NCBI RefSeq assembly: GCF_023656515.1
Contig: NZ_JAMOFV010000006.1
Span: 3,756,001-3,820,000, forward strand
DNA: 64,000 nt
Direction of reading: 5' to 3'
From: Clostridium swellfunianum
GTDB taxonomy: Bacteria; Bacillota; Clostridia; Clostridiales; Clostridiaceae
The notes under the pieces are model-generated. The model saw only the letters and a program-made list of their open reading frames with translations, was not told the DNA's origin and ran no database searches. The translations under genes were made by a program, and so were the position numbers. This document shows positions 26,819 to 34,887 of the stretch, piece by piece (position 1 is the first letter of the stretch; the number at the start of each line of letters is the position of its first letter).

Positions 26819-26848
26819 ATGTATTATCTACATAGACCACCTGTGTAA
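26819..26848 (+). CDS. Leader peptide ORF (uORF) upstream of vat
   Basis: Nine codons, MYYLHRPPV, ATG at 26819 with TAGAGG 5 nt upstream and TAA at 26846-26848. It lies between the promoter and an intrinsic terminator. AGACC inside it (26834-26838) is complementary to GGTCT (26886-26890) in the terminator right arm, so ribosome position could alter folding. Role as a stalling peptide is inferred. Confidence 0.5.
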   Translation: MYYLHRPPV

Positions 26849-26858
26849 TGTATGTTGT

Positions 26859-26896
26859 AGACTTTCCTTAACTTTTAGCGGGGAAGGTCTTTTTAT
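26859..26896 (+). terminator. Probable attenuator terminator in the vat leader
   Basis: AGACTTTCC (26859-26867) pairs with GGAAGGTCT (26882-26890) with one U-G pair and is followed by TTTTATTT. It lies 25 nt before the vat ATG and after the uORF, the arrangement of drug-inducible attenuators. Confidence 0.7.
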
Positions 26897-26920
26897 TTAT
26901 TGAAAGGATGAGGTTTTATA

Positions 26921-27571
26921 ATGAGTAAAAGCTTACAATACGGTCCAGATCCAAGTACTATATATCCAAATGAAGCAATTAGAAGCGTTTGTTATATTAA
27001 AAATGTGATTACTCGTCCCAATATTATCGTTGGAGATTATACTTACTATAGTGATATAAATGGTGCTGAAAACTTTCAGGAACATGTTACCCACCACTAT
27101 GAATTTATAGGAGATAAACTTATTATTGGCAAGTTTTGCGCTATTGCCCAAGGAGTAGAGTTTATAATGAACGGCGCAAATCACAGAATGAACTCTGTAA
27201 CTACTTATCCATTTAATATTATGGGAAACGGTTGGGAAAAGGCAATGCCATCACTTGAAGATTTAGCTCTCAAGGGAGATACCGTTATTGGCAACGATGT
27301 TTGGATAGGACAGAATGTTACTATAATGCCCGGAATCCACATAGGTGATGGAGCAATTATTGCAGCAAATTCGGTAGTTACAAAGAATGTTCCACCATAT
27401 CACATTGCAGGTGGAAATCCAATTAGAATCATAAAGAAACGATTTGAGGATGAATTTATTATTTACTTATTGGAATTGAAATGGTGGGATTGGTCAGCGG
27501 AAAAGATATTTTCCAACCTGGAGATTCTTTGCAGTTCTGATTTAGATAAAATTAAATCTATCGAGAAGTAA
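26921..27571 (+). CDS. Vat-type streptogramin A acetyltransferase (xenobiotic acetyltransferase)
   Basis: Acetyl-CoA-dependent O-acetyltransferase of the left-handed beta-helix fold that would inactivate group A streptogramins in the cytoplasm. 216 aa, family length. Hallmarks: YGPDPSTIYP at the N-terminus, PNIIVGDYTYYSD, the catalytic His in MNGANHRM (H88), hexapeptide repeats such as GNDVWIGQNVTIMPGIHIG, and PPYHIAGGNPIRIIKKRF. CatB-type chloramphenicol acetyltransferases share the fold, but the N-terminal sequence fits Vat better. RBS GAAAGGATGAGG. Likely under leader-peptide attenuation; followed by the caspase-like gene after 77 nt without a terminator. Confidence 0.88.
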   Translation: MSKSLQYGPDPSTIYPNEAIRSVCYIKNVITRPNIIVGDYTYYSDINGAENFQEHVTHHYEFIGDKLIIGKFCAIAQGVEFIMNGANHRMNSVTTYPFNIMGNGWEKAMPSLEDLALKGDTVIGNDVWIGQNVTIMPGIHIGDGAIIAANSVVTKNVPPYHIAGGNPIRIIKKRFEDEFIIYLLELKWWDWSAEKIFSNLEILCSSDLDKIKSIEK

Positions 27572-27648
27572 AAGAATCATGAGTATCCATGAACTTAATA
27601 TTATAAATGGAATCTAAGGATTTACTTTAATCAACTGGAGGAATATTT

Positions 27649-28650
27649 ATGGGAAAGATGAGACGTTATAGAGCTTACTTATCTATTTCTGCAAGTGGAC
27701 CTTTGCTAGATGAGAAAACCAGATCGCTAGTAAACAGTATACATGCTGATATGAGGCCTCGTGCACTTGCAGATTTAGCGTATACTACTTCAGATGTAGA
27801 TTATTTTGAAAAATACTGGGCTGCTGAGAATTATGATACTGCCCCTTATGAATTCCCACAACGGCTTAAGAATCCATCTATTAATGATTTTAAAAAAGCA
27901 ATAGGGGAGATACGTACCTGGTTTTCCCAGTTCTACAACGATGAAAACTGGGATGGTGGTGGAATAACTATTACTTATGCTGGTCACGGACGCGAAGCAG
28001 ATGGAGCCTTAGTATTAACTGATGGTGATATTGACTGGAAAATGCTATTAGACGAATTATTATCTATAGTCCAAGATAATAATGAGCATAGGCTGAGAGT
28101 AGATATTTTATTAGATTCCTGCTATTCAGGTGCCTTCCTAACTGAAATTCAGCATAAAATGCGTAGTAAGTATGAAGAAAAGTTATATCCATACTATTCA
28201 GCAGCGGCATGCATGTTTGATGAAGTTTCTAGAGAATATAAGTCCTTAGGCCATGGCTTATTTACCTATTGCTTTTCAATTAAAAGTGAAACACCGGGAT
28301 CATTTTACGCAAAGGCAATTCAACCAGATAATACCTTTGGCCCATCACTTTCTTTGGTAGAAGGGCCTTATGGCTGTTCTTTTGTAACTCAAGCTACACA
28401 AAACCCAATTATAATAGATGGAGATTTGATGACTCTGTGCGGCGAATACATAGATTTATATAATGAAGGTCATTTAATTCCATTGCCTGAATTGCGCAGC
28501 AAAATGATGGAAGTTAGGGGGAATTTTAAATATTTATTTGGAGGCTTCAAATTTCCCAATGGAATGTTATACAAAAGTGGCGAATTAACAAATAAGGATA
28601 TTAGAGAACAATTAGAAAAAATGAGAGAACTTTATGAGAATAAGATATAA
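27649..28650 (+). CDS. Caspase-like cysteine peptidase (C14 / metacaspase type)
   Basis: 333 aa. The caspase dyad is present in typical context: His in ITYAGHGREADG (H113) after a hydrophobic strand, and Cys in ILLDSCYSGAF (C158). The N-terminal ~100 residues and the C-terminal half carry no recognised sensor, receptor or effector domain, and no signal peptide is seen. RBS TGGAGG. Prokaryotic caspase homologues are known from stress, programmed death and anti-phage systems, usually fused to or beside a sensor; here the neighbours are a Vat acetyltransferase and a GNAT on the same strand. Target and trigger unknown. Confidence 0.8.
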   Translation: MGKMRRYRAYLSISASGPLLDEKTRSLVNSIHADMRPRALADLAYTTSDVDYFEKYWAAENYDTAPYEFPQRLKNPSINDFKKAIGEIRTWFSQFYNDENWDGGGITITYAGHGREADGALVLTDGDIDWKMLLDELLSIVQDNNEHRLRVDILLDSCYSGAFLTEIQHKMRSKYEEKLYPYYSAAACMFDEVSREYKSLGHGLFTYCFSIKSETPGSFYAKAIQPDNTFGPSLSLVEGPYGCSFVTQATQNPIIIDGDLMTLCGEYIDLYNEGHLIPLPELRSKMMEVRGNFKYLFGGFKFPNGMLYKSGELTNKDIREQLEKMRELYENKI

Positions 28651-28685
28651 TTAATAAATAGGAATTAATGATGGGGGTGAATTTA

Positions 28686-29246
28686 TTGAATACAAAAGCT
28701 ACTTGTCCAAATTTAGAAACACCACGGTTGCTATTAAGAAAATTATCATTAGAAGATGCTGATGATTTATTTGTAGTTTTTTCTGATGAAGAAACTACAA
28801 ATCATGTACCAAGAGAGAAACATGAAGATAAGATGGTAACAAGTAATCATCTAGAGAACTTGATTAAAAGAATGGACGAGGGAATATCCTTTGTGTGGTC
28901 AGTTGTTGATAAGACTGATAACAAAGTGATAGGAACTGTAAACTTGTATTTTAAAGAAGATAGAGCAGCCTCAATAGGTGCAGTTATTAACAGCGAATGT
29001 TGGGGAAAAGGTATTGCAACTGAAGCATTAAAAGAAATTGTTAGTTTTGGCTTTGATAATATGAAGCTAATACGAATTGAAGGAAAATGTGAATCAAATA
29101 ATGCCGCCTCCGAAAAAATGTTAAAAAAATTAGGTATGAGCTATGAGGGAACTTTAAGAAAAGAAGTGATAATTAGAGGAATACCTAGAGATGCTAAAGT
29201 GTACTCAATATTAAACGAAGAATACAATGCTTTAGGAACAAATTAA
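28686..29246 (+). CDS. GNAT acetyltransferase (RimJ/RimL type)
   Basis: 186 aa from a TTG at 28686 with GGGGGTG 6 nt upstream; the ATG at 28668 (192 aa) is an alternative with weaker RBS AGGAA. The N-terminus LETPRLLLRKL and the acetyl-CoA loop (ECWGKGIATEALKEIVSFGF) are typical of RimJ/RimL-like N-acetyltransferases, followed by NNAASEKMLKKLGMSYEGTLR. Substrate unknown. It follows the caspase-like gene by 35 nt and the unit ends at a large hairpin. Confidence 0.87.
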   Translation: MNTKATCPNLETPRLLLRKLSLEDADDLFVVFSDEETTNHVPREKHEDKMVTSNHLENLIKRMDEGISFVWSVVDKTDNKVIGTVNLYFKEDRAASIGAVINSECWGKGIATEALKEIVSFGFDNMKLIRIEGKCESNNAASEKMLKKLGMSYEGTLRKEVIIRGIPRDAKVYSILNEEYNALGTN

Positions 29247-29260
29247 TAATGTAATTAAAA

Positions 29261-29313
29261 ATTAGGCATCCTTAGAACTAGCTGTTACTCAGCTAGTTCT
29301 AAGGATGCCTAAT
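29261..29313. terminator. Perfect 24-bp inverted repeat after GNAT gene
   Basis: ATTAGGCATCCTTAGAACTA.. (29261-29284) pairs perfectly with 29290-29313 over a 5-nt loop. No T run follows on the plus strand (CATATAAAAT); the minus strand has TTTTTAATTAC. It may act as an imperfect terminator for the vat unit. The rest of the gap to 29523 is AT-rich with no gene. Confidence 0.6.
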
Positions 29314-29523
29314 CATATAAAATATTTCGCTAGGCATTACCCTATTACGCTAAATTATATGACTCTTAAAAAATCCGGTTATATTTATTATCATTTGTTT
29401 CTGTTCATTATCATTTTATACTACTTTCAATTGGTTTTCAAGTTGTTTTGTAATATTTAAGCTGTGATGTTATAATAATAATAATAAATAGTAATAAGTG
29501 AGAATGACTGACGAGGTGTCTGG

Positions 29524-30285
29524 ATGTTTACTGAAGAGAGACTGGAACAAATTTTAAATATACTTAGTAAAAATGGTAGAGTTAAGGTAAAAGAGCTTAG
29601 TGAACTATTTAATGTTTCAGAAAGCATGATAAGAAAGGATTTAAAAAGGCTAGAAGAGGATGGTGTTCTTCAAAGGACCTATGGTGGAGCCATCTTAAAT
29701 AGAAAGTTTTCCAAAAGCAGCCCTATTGATACTAGGATTAAAGCAAATTTAGACATCAAGGAAGTAATAGCAGAAAAAGCTTTTGAGCTTATAGTAGATG
29801 GAGATGTAGTTTTTTTAGAATGCTCAAGCATTAATTTTTATCTAGCAAAATTGATAGCAAATAGTAATAAAAAAATAACACTGATTACTAATATGTCAAT
29901 AATACCTCCGCTATTTAATAATAATGAAACTATAAAACTAATATGTATAGGTGGAGTGTATGATAACAAGTCTGGAGGGGTTCTGGGCTCGGAGGCTATT
30001 AGTAGTATATCAAAATATACCTTTAATAAAGGTTTTGTGGGAAGTGCAGGTGTTAACTTAATTACAAATAGCGTACATACTGCATCCTTAGAAGATGGTA
30101 ATGCTAAGGAACTTGTTGTATCCAACAGCAAGGAAGCGTTTTTGCTTGTGGAAAAAGAAAAGTTTGATATAGACAGCACCTATAGATTTGCACACTTAGA
30201 AGAGTTTAGTGCTGTAATAACCGATTCAAACCTTTCTGATGAGATTAGATATAAGCTGAAAAAGTTAAATGTTAAGTTAATATAG
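29524..30285 (+). CDS. DeoR-family transcriptional regulator
   Basis: 253 aa. The N-terminal winged helix (residues 4-57, RLEQILNILSKNGRVKVKEL, then VSESMIRKDLKRLEEDGVLQRTYGGA) is the DeoR signature. The C-terminal DeoR sensor domain has the NMSIIPPL and GGVYDNKSGGVLG segments and normally binds a sugar phosphate. RBS GAGGTG. It is not next to a sugar operon; the only downstream gene is a NUDIX hydrolase, so its target cannot be deduced. Confidence 0.92.
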   Translation: MFTEERLEQILNILSKNGRVKVKELSELFNVSESMIRKDLKRLEEDGVLQRTYGGAILNRKFSKSSPIDTRIKANLDIKEVIAEKAFELIVDGDVVFLECSSINFYLAKLIANSNKKITLITNMSIIPPLFNNNETIKLICIGGVYDNKSGGVLGSEAISSISKYTFNKGFVGSAGVNLITNSVHTASLEDGNAKELVVSNSKEAFLLVEKEKFDIDSTYRFAHLEEFSAVITDSNLSDEIRYKLKKLNVKLI

Positions 30286-30353
30286 CCAAGATTGATAATA
30301 TTTGAATATAAACTTTGTAAGAATCATTTTTTATTAATTAAAGGAGAATGTCT

Positions 30354-30830
30354 ATGGAAGATCGAGATTTAACCTTTAAAACTGATAACGGGAAGTTTAA
30401 TTATAGGGTTGGTGCAATTATTATAAGTGATAAAAAATTACTTATGGTGAAAAATGACAGTGCACCGTATTACTATTCAGTTGGCGGAAGAGTGAAATTA
30501 AATGAAACCTCTGAAGAAGCTGTAGTTCGTGAGACACTTGAAGAAACAGGCATAGAATTTGAAGTTGATAGATTAGCCTTTCTTCATGAACACTTTTTTC
30601 AAGAAGAAATAACTAAGGAATATTATCATGAAATTGCTCTTTTTTATTTAATGAGAGTGCCTTCCGATATGAAACTTCTCTGTGCAAGCTATGGTGAGCA
30701 AGGTGCGAAAGAACATTTACACTGGTTGCCTCTTGAGAATTTGGACAGCTATCACCTTTATCCTGAATTTTTTAAAATTAAATTATCAAGCAGCCTAGAT
30801 GGGATTGAACATATTATTTCAAAAGTATAA
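30354..30830 (+). CDS. NUDIX hydrolase
   Basis: 158 aa from the ATG at 30354; the ATG at 30348 lies too close to the AAAGGAG box. The complete Nudix box runs GRVKLNETSEEAVVRETLEE then TGI, matching GX5EX7REUXEEXGU. Such enzymes hydrolyse nucleoside diphosphates linked to another group. No further specificity motif is recognised. It follows the DeoR gene by 68 nt and ends at a shared terminator. Confidence 0.92.
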   Translation: MEDRDLTFKTDNGKFNYRVGAIIISDKKLLMVKNDSAPYYYSVGGRVKLNETSEEAVVRETLEETGIEFEVDRLAFLHEHFFQEEITKEYYHEIALFYLMRVPSDMKLLCASYGEQGAKEHLHWLPLENLDSYHLYPEFFKIKLSSSLDGIEHIISKV

Positions 30831-30895
30831 TTAAATGATTCCTTCCAATACATTAGAAGGAGTGGTTCACATAGAGCCAAGGTGAAATTCTTTAG

Positions 30896-30954
30896 TAAAA
30901 AAAGGCGCTGCCTCACCTATAGATTATTCTCTATTTTGAGGTAGCACCTTTTTT
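30896..30954. terminator. Bidirectional terminator between NUDIX and nitroreductase genes
   Basis: AAAAAAAGGCGCTGCCTCA (30896-30914) pairs with TGAGGTAGCACCTTTTTT (30937-30954), with T runs on both strands, between convergent genes. Confidence 0.88.
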
Positions 30955-30970
30955 ATTACATATAGTAGAT

Positions 30971-31570
30971 TTATTTAAATACCTTAACACGCTCATCTAA
31001 AGGTTGAAATTGTTTTTCTCCAGGATCAGCTATAGGTTTTCCAAATGGCATTTGTGCAATTAGCTTCCAATTATTTGGTATATTCCATTCTTTCTTCACA
31101 TCAGTTTCAATAAGTTCATTATAATGTTGTAATGAAGCTCCAAAACCTTCAATTTCTAATGCAGTCCAAATAACAAATTGGTGCATGCCGCTTGATTGCT
31201 GAGACCATACTGGGAAATTATCCTTATAAAGGGCAAATTGCTGTTGAAGAGATTCAACTACAGTATTATCCTCAAAGAATAATACTGTACCATATCCACT
31301 CTTGAACGAATTTATTTTTTCTTCAGTTGAACTAAATTGATCCGCAGGCACAATCTTTCTTAAAGCTTCTTTTGTAATATCCCATAATCTATCGTGATGA
31401 TTTCCAAGTAGAAGAATTACTCTTGCACTTTGTGAGTTAAATGCTGATGGAGTATGTTTAACAGCATGGTCTATAACTTCTTTAATCCTATCGTCTGAAA
31501 CCACTGCTTCCTTGCTAATTCCGTAAAATGAACGTCTGTCTGCTACAGCAGTTAAAAAATCTTTTGACAT
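30971..31570 (-). CDS. Nitroreductase-family oxidoreductase
   Basis: FMN-dependent NAD(P)H oxidoreductase, 199 aa, cytoplasmic. Motifs: RRSFYGI near the N-terminus (FMN phosphate contact), HTPSAFNSQSAR, and MPFGKPIADPGEK at the C-terminus, all typical of the HBN1/YdgI-type nitroreductases. RBS TTGGAGGA. Monocistronic, with possible operators upstream. Confidence 0.9.
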   Translation of the reverse strand: MSKDFLTAVADRRSFYGISKEAVVSDDRIKEVIDHAVKHTPSAFNSQSARVILLLGNHHDRLWDITKEALRKIVPADQFSSTEEKINSFKSGYGTVLFFEDNTVVESLQQQFALYKDNFPVWSQQSSGMHQFVIWTALEIEGFGASLQHYNELIETDVKKEWNIPNNWKLIAQMPFGKPIADPGEKQFQPLDERVKVFK

Positions 31571-31628
31571 ATAATCAATCCTCCAATAATGTATTAATAT
31601 TTCATTTTTATTATTTGTAGGTAAATCT

Positions 31629-31731
31629 TAAAGTATCCTTTATGTGAAATAAATCTATAAATTTATAAATGTAACACTAATTGTATATAATGATTAAGGA
31701 TACTTTAGTTATATGGTTACGTTTAGTAACC
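31629..31731. promoter_or_regulatory. Paired inverted repeats upstream of the nitroreductase gene
   Basis: TAAAGTATCCTT (31630-31641) is repeated in reverse as AAGGATACTTTA (31696-31707). Further on lies the palindrome GGTTAC-GTTTA-GTAACC (31715-31731). Both lie in the 310-bp divergent gap between the nitroreductase and metallophosphoesterase genes and could be operators; no regulator is adjacent. Nothing else is recognised in this gap. Confidence 0.4.
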
Positions 31732-31880
31732 TTGTTTAATTAAATTATTACATATGGATTAGAATTAGTCAAGAGGGTTTTTAATAATTATTTTAAGTCT
31801 TTCATCTTAGCTGTGACTAATCCATAAATAAAGAATATGTAGAATTGGTAATTGTGTTTAATTAGAAGAGAGGTAAATCA

Positions 31881-32792
31881 ATGAATAAAGTCAAATTTGC
31901 AATATTTAGTGACTTGCATTATGAACATATACATGATGGCTATGAAAGGCTCCAAAATTTCATAACTTATATAAAAAATTTAGATGTTGATTTTATCATT
32001 CAGCTAGGAGATTTTTGTATTCCCAAGGAAGAAAACAGATTTTTGCTTGGTATGCTTGATAGCTTAGGGAAGCCGCATTATCATACAATTGGTAATCATG
32101 ACTCGGATTTACTACCAAGAGAAGATGTTATGAGATTTTTTAAAATTGACAGTAGCTACTATTCATTTACCAAGGAAAAGATAAAGTTTATTGTATTAGA
32201 TACCTATTTTATAAAAACAGACAATGGATATGAAGCTTATTGTAAAAAGAAATATGATAAATCAAAAGATATATATCCGATTCTACCTGATTACGAATTC
32301 AAATGGCTGAATGACCAATTTAATGATGATAGTGAAGCATATATTATCTTTTCACATCATAGTTTTGAAAATGATTTTGCTAAAAGAGGCGTTTATAACA
32401 GGGCTGAAGTAAGGGATCTAATTAATAGTGTGAACTCTAAAGGCAAAAAAGTTCTTCTGTGTGTGAATGGGCATAATCACGGAGATTCTCTCAAAAAAAT
32501 AGGACAAACGTACTACTTTGGACTTAATTCTATGTCGCATATATGGTTTGGTCCTCAATATGAACATTTCTGCTACTCAAATGATATTCACAAGAAATAT
32601 CCTTTTCTAAAGGACTTAGTACTATATAAGGATGGATTATTCGCTATTGTTACTATTTCTGAAGATTATGGTATCGAAATTGAAGGAATGAATGGAGCTT
32701 ATCAGAATATCTCGCCAAAAGATATAGGAATTGAAGGCACTTGGAATGGACGGTCTGTACTGCCTAGAGTATCTTCTTTAAAGGTGGAATAA
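31881..32792 (+). CDS. Calcineurin-like metallophosphoesterase
   Basis: 303 aa, no signal peptide. The five dimetal motifs are visible: FSDLH (D11, H13), LGDF (D44), GNHD (72-74), FSHHSF, and NGHNHGD. This family includes cyclic-nucleotide, nucleotide and glycerophosphodiester esterases; the substrate cannot be read here. RBS AAGAGAGG. Monocistronic. The following 180 bp to the padR promoter contain no convincing gene. Confidence 0.9.
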   Translation: MNKVKFAIFSDLHYEHIHDGYERLQNFITYIKNLDVDFIIQLGDFCIPKEENRFLLGMLDSLGKPHYHTIGNHDSDLLPREDVMRFFKIDSSYYSFTKEKIKFIVLDTYFIKTDNGYEAYCKKKYDKSKDIYPILPDYEFKWLNDQFNDDSEAYIIFSHHSFENDFAKRGVYNRAEVRDLINSVNSKGKKVLLCVNGHNHGDSLKKIGQTYYFGLNSMSHIWFGPQYEHFCYSNDIHKKYPFLKDLVLYKDGLFAIVTISEDYGIEIEGMNGAYQNISPKDIGIEGTWNGRSVLPRVSSLKVE

Positions 32793-32971
32793 TGTATTTC
32801 TAAGCTAAGTAATTTCATAAACTTCTTTAAAAGCTGAACAAAGATAAGATGGTGAATTTTCAACATAACCATCCTTGCTACAGGCTGTGCAATGAAGGCT
32901 TCTACCATGAAGGAAATGGAAAAATATTAAGAGATATTTTTAAAAAAGGTTTAAGTTTAAAGTATTATCAA

Positions 32972-33018
32972 TTGACAGCTATTACGGTTAGTGATATAGT
33001 TATTACAGTAACCGTAAT
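32972..33018 (+). promoter_or_regulatory. padR promoter with overlapping operator
   Basis: TTGACA (32972-32977), 17-nt spacer, TATAGT (32995-33000). A perfect 10-bp inverted repeat ATTACGGTTA (32981-32990) / TAACCGTAAT (33009-33018) flanks the -10, so a dimeric repressor bound here would occlude RNA polymerase. Autoregulation by the adjacent PadR is likely. Confidence 0.75.
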
Positions 33019-33045
33019 ATTATTGAAAGAGAAGGTGAAAGAGAA

Positions 33046-33369
33046 TTGAGGGATAATGCAAAAAGTGGTGCTTTAACAGAAGTAACTTTTTTTATATTAC
33101 TGTCTTTATATACACCTAAACATGGATATGGAATTATGCAATTTGTGGAAGAGAAAACTCAGGGCCGATTGGTCTTAGGAGCTGGTTCGCTTTATGGCGC
33201 AATCAATACATTGCAGGAACGAAATTGGATAACTCCTGTTGACGATGGAGATGGTAGAAAAAAAGAGTATATCATTACAAAGCTTGGAAAACAAATAGCA
33301 CAAGGTGAAATAAACAGGTTAAAGGATTTAATCAATATAGCTGAAAAAATTTCAGGAGGGGAAGAATAA
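33046..33369 (+). CDS. PadR-family transcriptional regulator
   Basis: 107 aa, TTG start with GAAGGTGAAAG upstream. The winged-helix region LLSLYTPKHGYGIMQFVEEKT and GSLYGAINTLQERNWI is the PadR signature. The C-terminal helix is short (subfamily 2), so it should be a compact dimer. Its stop overlaps the start of the DUF2812 gene by one base (TAATG). PadR-DUF2812 pairs recur in Firmicutes and probably form one regulatory unit that senses membrane or drug stress. Confidence 0.93.
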   Translation: MRDNAKSGALTEVTFFILLSLYTPKHGYGIMQFVEEKTQGRLVLGAGSLYGAINTLQERNWITPVDDGDGRKKEYIITKLGKQIAQGEINRLKDLINIAEKISGGEE

Positions 33370-33977
33370 TGGAAAAATATTACCGATTTTTTGGCGGATT
33401 CGTGGATACTCAGGAACATTGGTTAAACCAAATGGCATGTAAAGGGTATAGATTGAAAAAGACTGGAAAAGTGGTCTATGAATTTGAAGAATGTCAGCCC
33501 AATGAATACCAATATGCTGTTGAATTCGTTGCACATAAAAGCTATAAAAGTGCTAAAGAATATGGGGATTTTCTTGAAAGTTTCGGCTATAATATATTCT
33601 TCAAAAATATCAATTTAAATTTCTCAGTTGGCAAAATAAAATGGAGACCTTTTGGAAGTGGTATGGGGCAGATTTCTACTAATCCCGGAAGCTATAACAA
33701 AGAATTATTTATTGTTGAAAAGAGAAATGATGGCAAGAAGTTTAAACTGCATACTACTAATACTGATAAAGCTAACTATTTTAAACCATTAAGAAATGCA
33801 TGGATGACATATACAATAATGCTTTTAATTTTTGCTGTGTGGCAGTATATAGACAAAGGACTAGTGACCTATGAGGTGATTATGTTTTTTATTTTAGGAT
33901 TGTTATGCGCAGTACCAATGATAAAGTATCAAAAAAGAATTACTACCTTTTCTGCTCTCTCTAATATTGAGGAATAA
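33369..33977 (+). CDS. DUF2812 membrane protein, partner of PadR
   Basis: 202 aa. The soluble N-terminal part (1-~140) starts with a FFGGFVDTQEHWLNQMACKGY pattern, of which the WLN..A.KGYRL segment is typical of DUF2812. Two membrane helices lie near the C-terminus (about 143-160 and 168-186). Translationally coupled to PadR. Molecular role not known; by analogy to other one-component or anti-factor pairs it may relay a membrane signal to the regulator, which is inference. Confidence 0.85.
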   Translation: MEKYYRFFGGFVDTQEHWLNQMACKGYRLKKTGKVVYEFEECQPNEYQYAVEFVAHKSYKSAKEYGDFLESFGYNIFFKNINLNFSVGKIKWRPFGSGMGQISTNPGSYNKELFIVEKRNDGKKFKLHTTNTDKANYFKPLRNAWMTYTIMLLIFAVWQYIDKGLVTYEVIMFFILGLLCAVPMIKYQKRITTFSALSNIEE

Positions 33978-34026
33978 CTATTGGTGGAGATATGAAAATA
34001 ACAAGAAGGACGATATAATCATTTCT

Positions 34027-34061
34027 AAGCAAGAGATTGGATTCTCTTGCTTTTATTTTTT
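34027..34061 (+). terminator. Terminator of the padR-DUF2812 unit
   Basis: AAGCAAGAGA (34027-34036) pairs with TCTCTTGCTT (34043-34052), followed by TTATTTTTTT. Confidence 0.9.
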
Positions 34062-34137
34062 TAGAGAAACTTTTAAAAAAGTTATTTTTAAAAGTGTTGT
34101 TTAGGTAATAAGGCTCTTATATTTTCTTATATGTATT

Positions 34138-34385
34138 TTCTCTCGCAGCTGAAAAAGTTAACAATTTAACGTTTTAAAAATTATAACAATTTAACTTTTT
34201 ATTCTGCGAGGATTTTAGTTCTGCTTTAAATAATATAATGCTCTCTATTTATAAGCATTGTGTGAAAAATATTTATTGCATAGCTAAGCTAAGAGCAAGG
34301 CATAGACACAATGGTATTGAAAATTCAGAGTTGGTGTTCAATTATAAATGTGATAGAATTAAATTATAGTTTAGGAAAATTATGG
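34138..34385 (+). repeat. Hairpin-promoter repeat element, copy C
   Basis: Left arm CTCGCAG (34142-34148) pairs with CTGCGAG (34204-34210). After a 3x3 internal loop the helix continues with AAAAAGTTAA/TTAACTTTTT, so the hairpin is ~17 bp with an AT-rich apex. It continues through GCTAAGAGCAAGG to the promoter module and a leader GTTTAGGAAAATTATGG similar to copy E. It occupies most of the gap between the DUF2812 gene and the next gene. Confidence 0.85.
34331..34359 (+). promoter_or_regulatory. Promoter in repeat copy C
   Basis: TTGGTG (34331-34336), 17-nt spacer, TAGAAT (34354-34359), TGA directly before the -10. Confidence 0.7.
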
Positions 34386-34411
34386 TGAAGATGATTAATA
34401 GGAGGTATAAA

Positions 34412-34768
34412 ATGAAAACAGAAAGTCGTCAATTAAGTCTGTCTATTTTTATTCCAGTACTGCTGCTTATAAATTTTGTTATTCTATTACTGCTTTGTTT
34501 TATAAAAGGTCAGCTGCAGGTTAGTGTATTTTTTAGTTATATGTACTACGCATCCTTTGTAAACATAGGGGCAGGTACAGCGTGCCTAATGGGCAGTATG
34601 CAAAGTAGACAAGATAATCTAGGTGTTAACTATAATGTTTACCCACGAAAAACAAGCGATGAAATGCTTTCAGAACAAAGAAATAACTGGAGTAAATCGC
34701 TTACTTTTACTATAGGTTTAGTGTCTGTCGGTACAGTTTTATTAATACTTTCAATATTATTTAGATGA
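34412..34768 (+). CDS. Small membrane protein of unknown function
   Basis: 118 aa from the ATG at 34412, directly behind AGGAGGT; an ATG at 34382 lies within the repeat leader and is rejected. Three hydrophobic segments (about 10-28, 36-56 and 94-115) with a polar stretch between that includes MQSRQDNLGVNYNVYPRK. No family recognised. Transcribed from repeat copy C. Confidence 0.75.
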   Translation: MKTESRQLSLSIFIPVLLLINFVILLLLCFIKGQLQVSVFFSYMYYASFVNIGAGTACLMGSMQSRQDNLGVNYNVYPRKTSDEMLSEQRNNWSKSLTFTIGLVSVGTVLLILSILFR

Positions 34769-34887
34769 TGGAGTGTTTTGTTTGGAGAGTTCTTGCAAAG
34801 TGTACTAATTTGATATTAGGAATTGGTGCATCCTTGTGAATTATCATGAGCTTTAAACTGTAAATAATTAATAAGGTGGAGGATATT

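Noticed and set aside
32849..33049. 66-aa ORF ahead of padR
   Set aside because: No clear RBS; it overlaps the padR promoter and operator, and no homologue is recalled.
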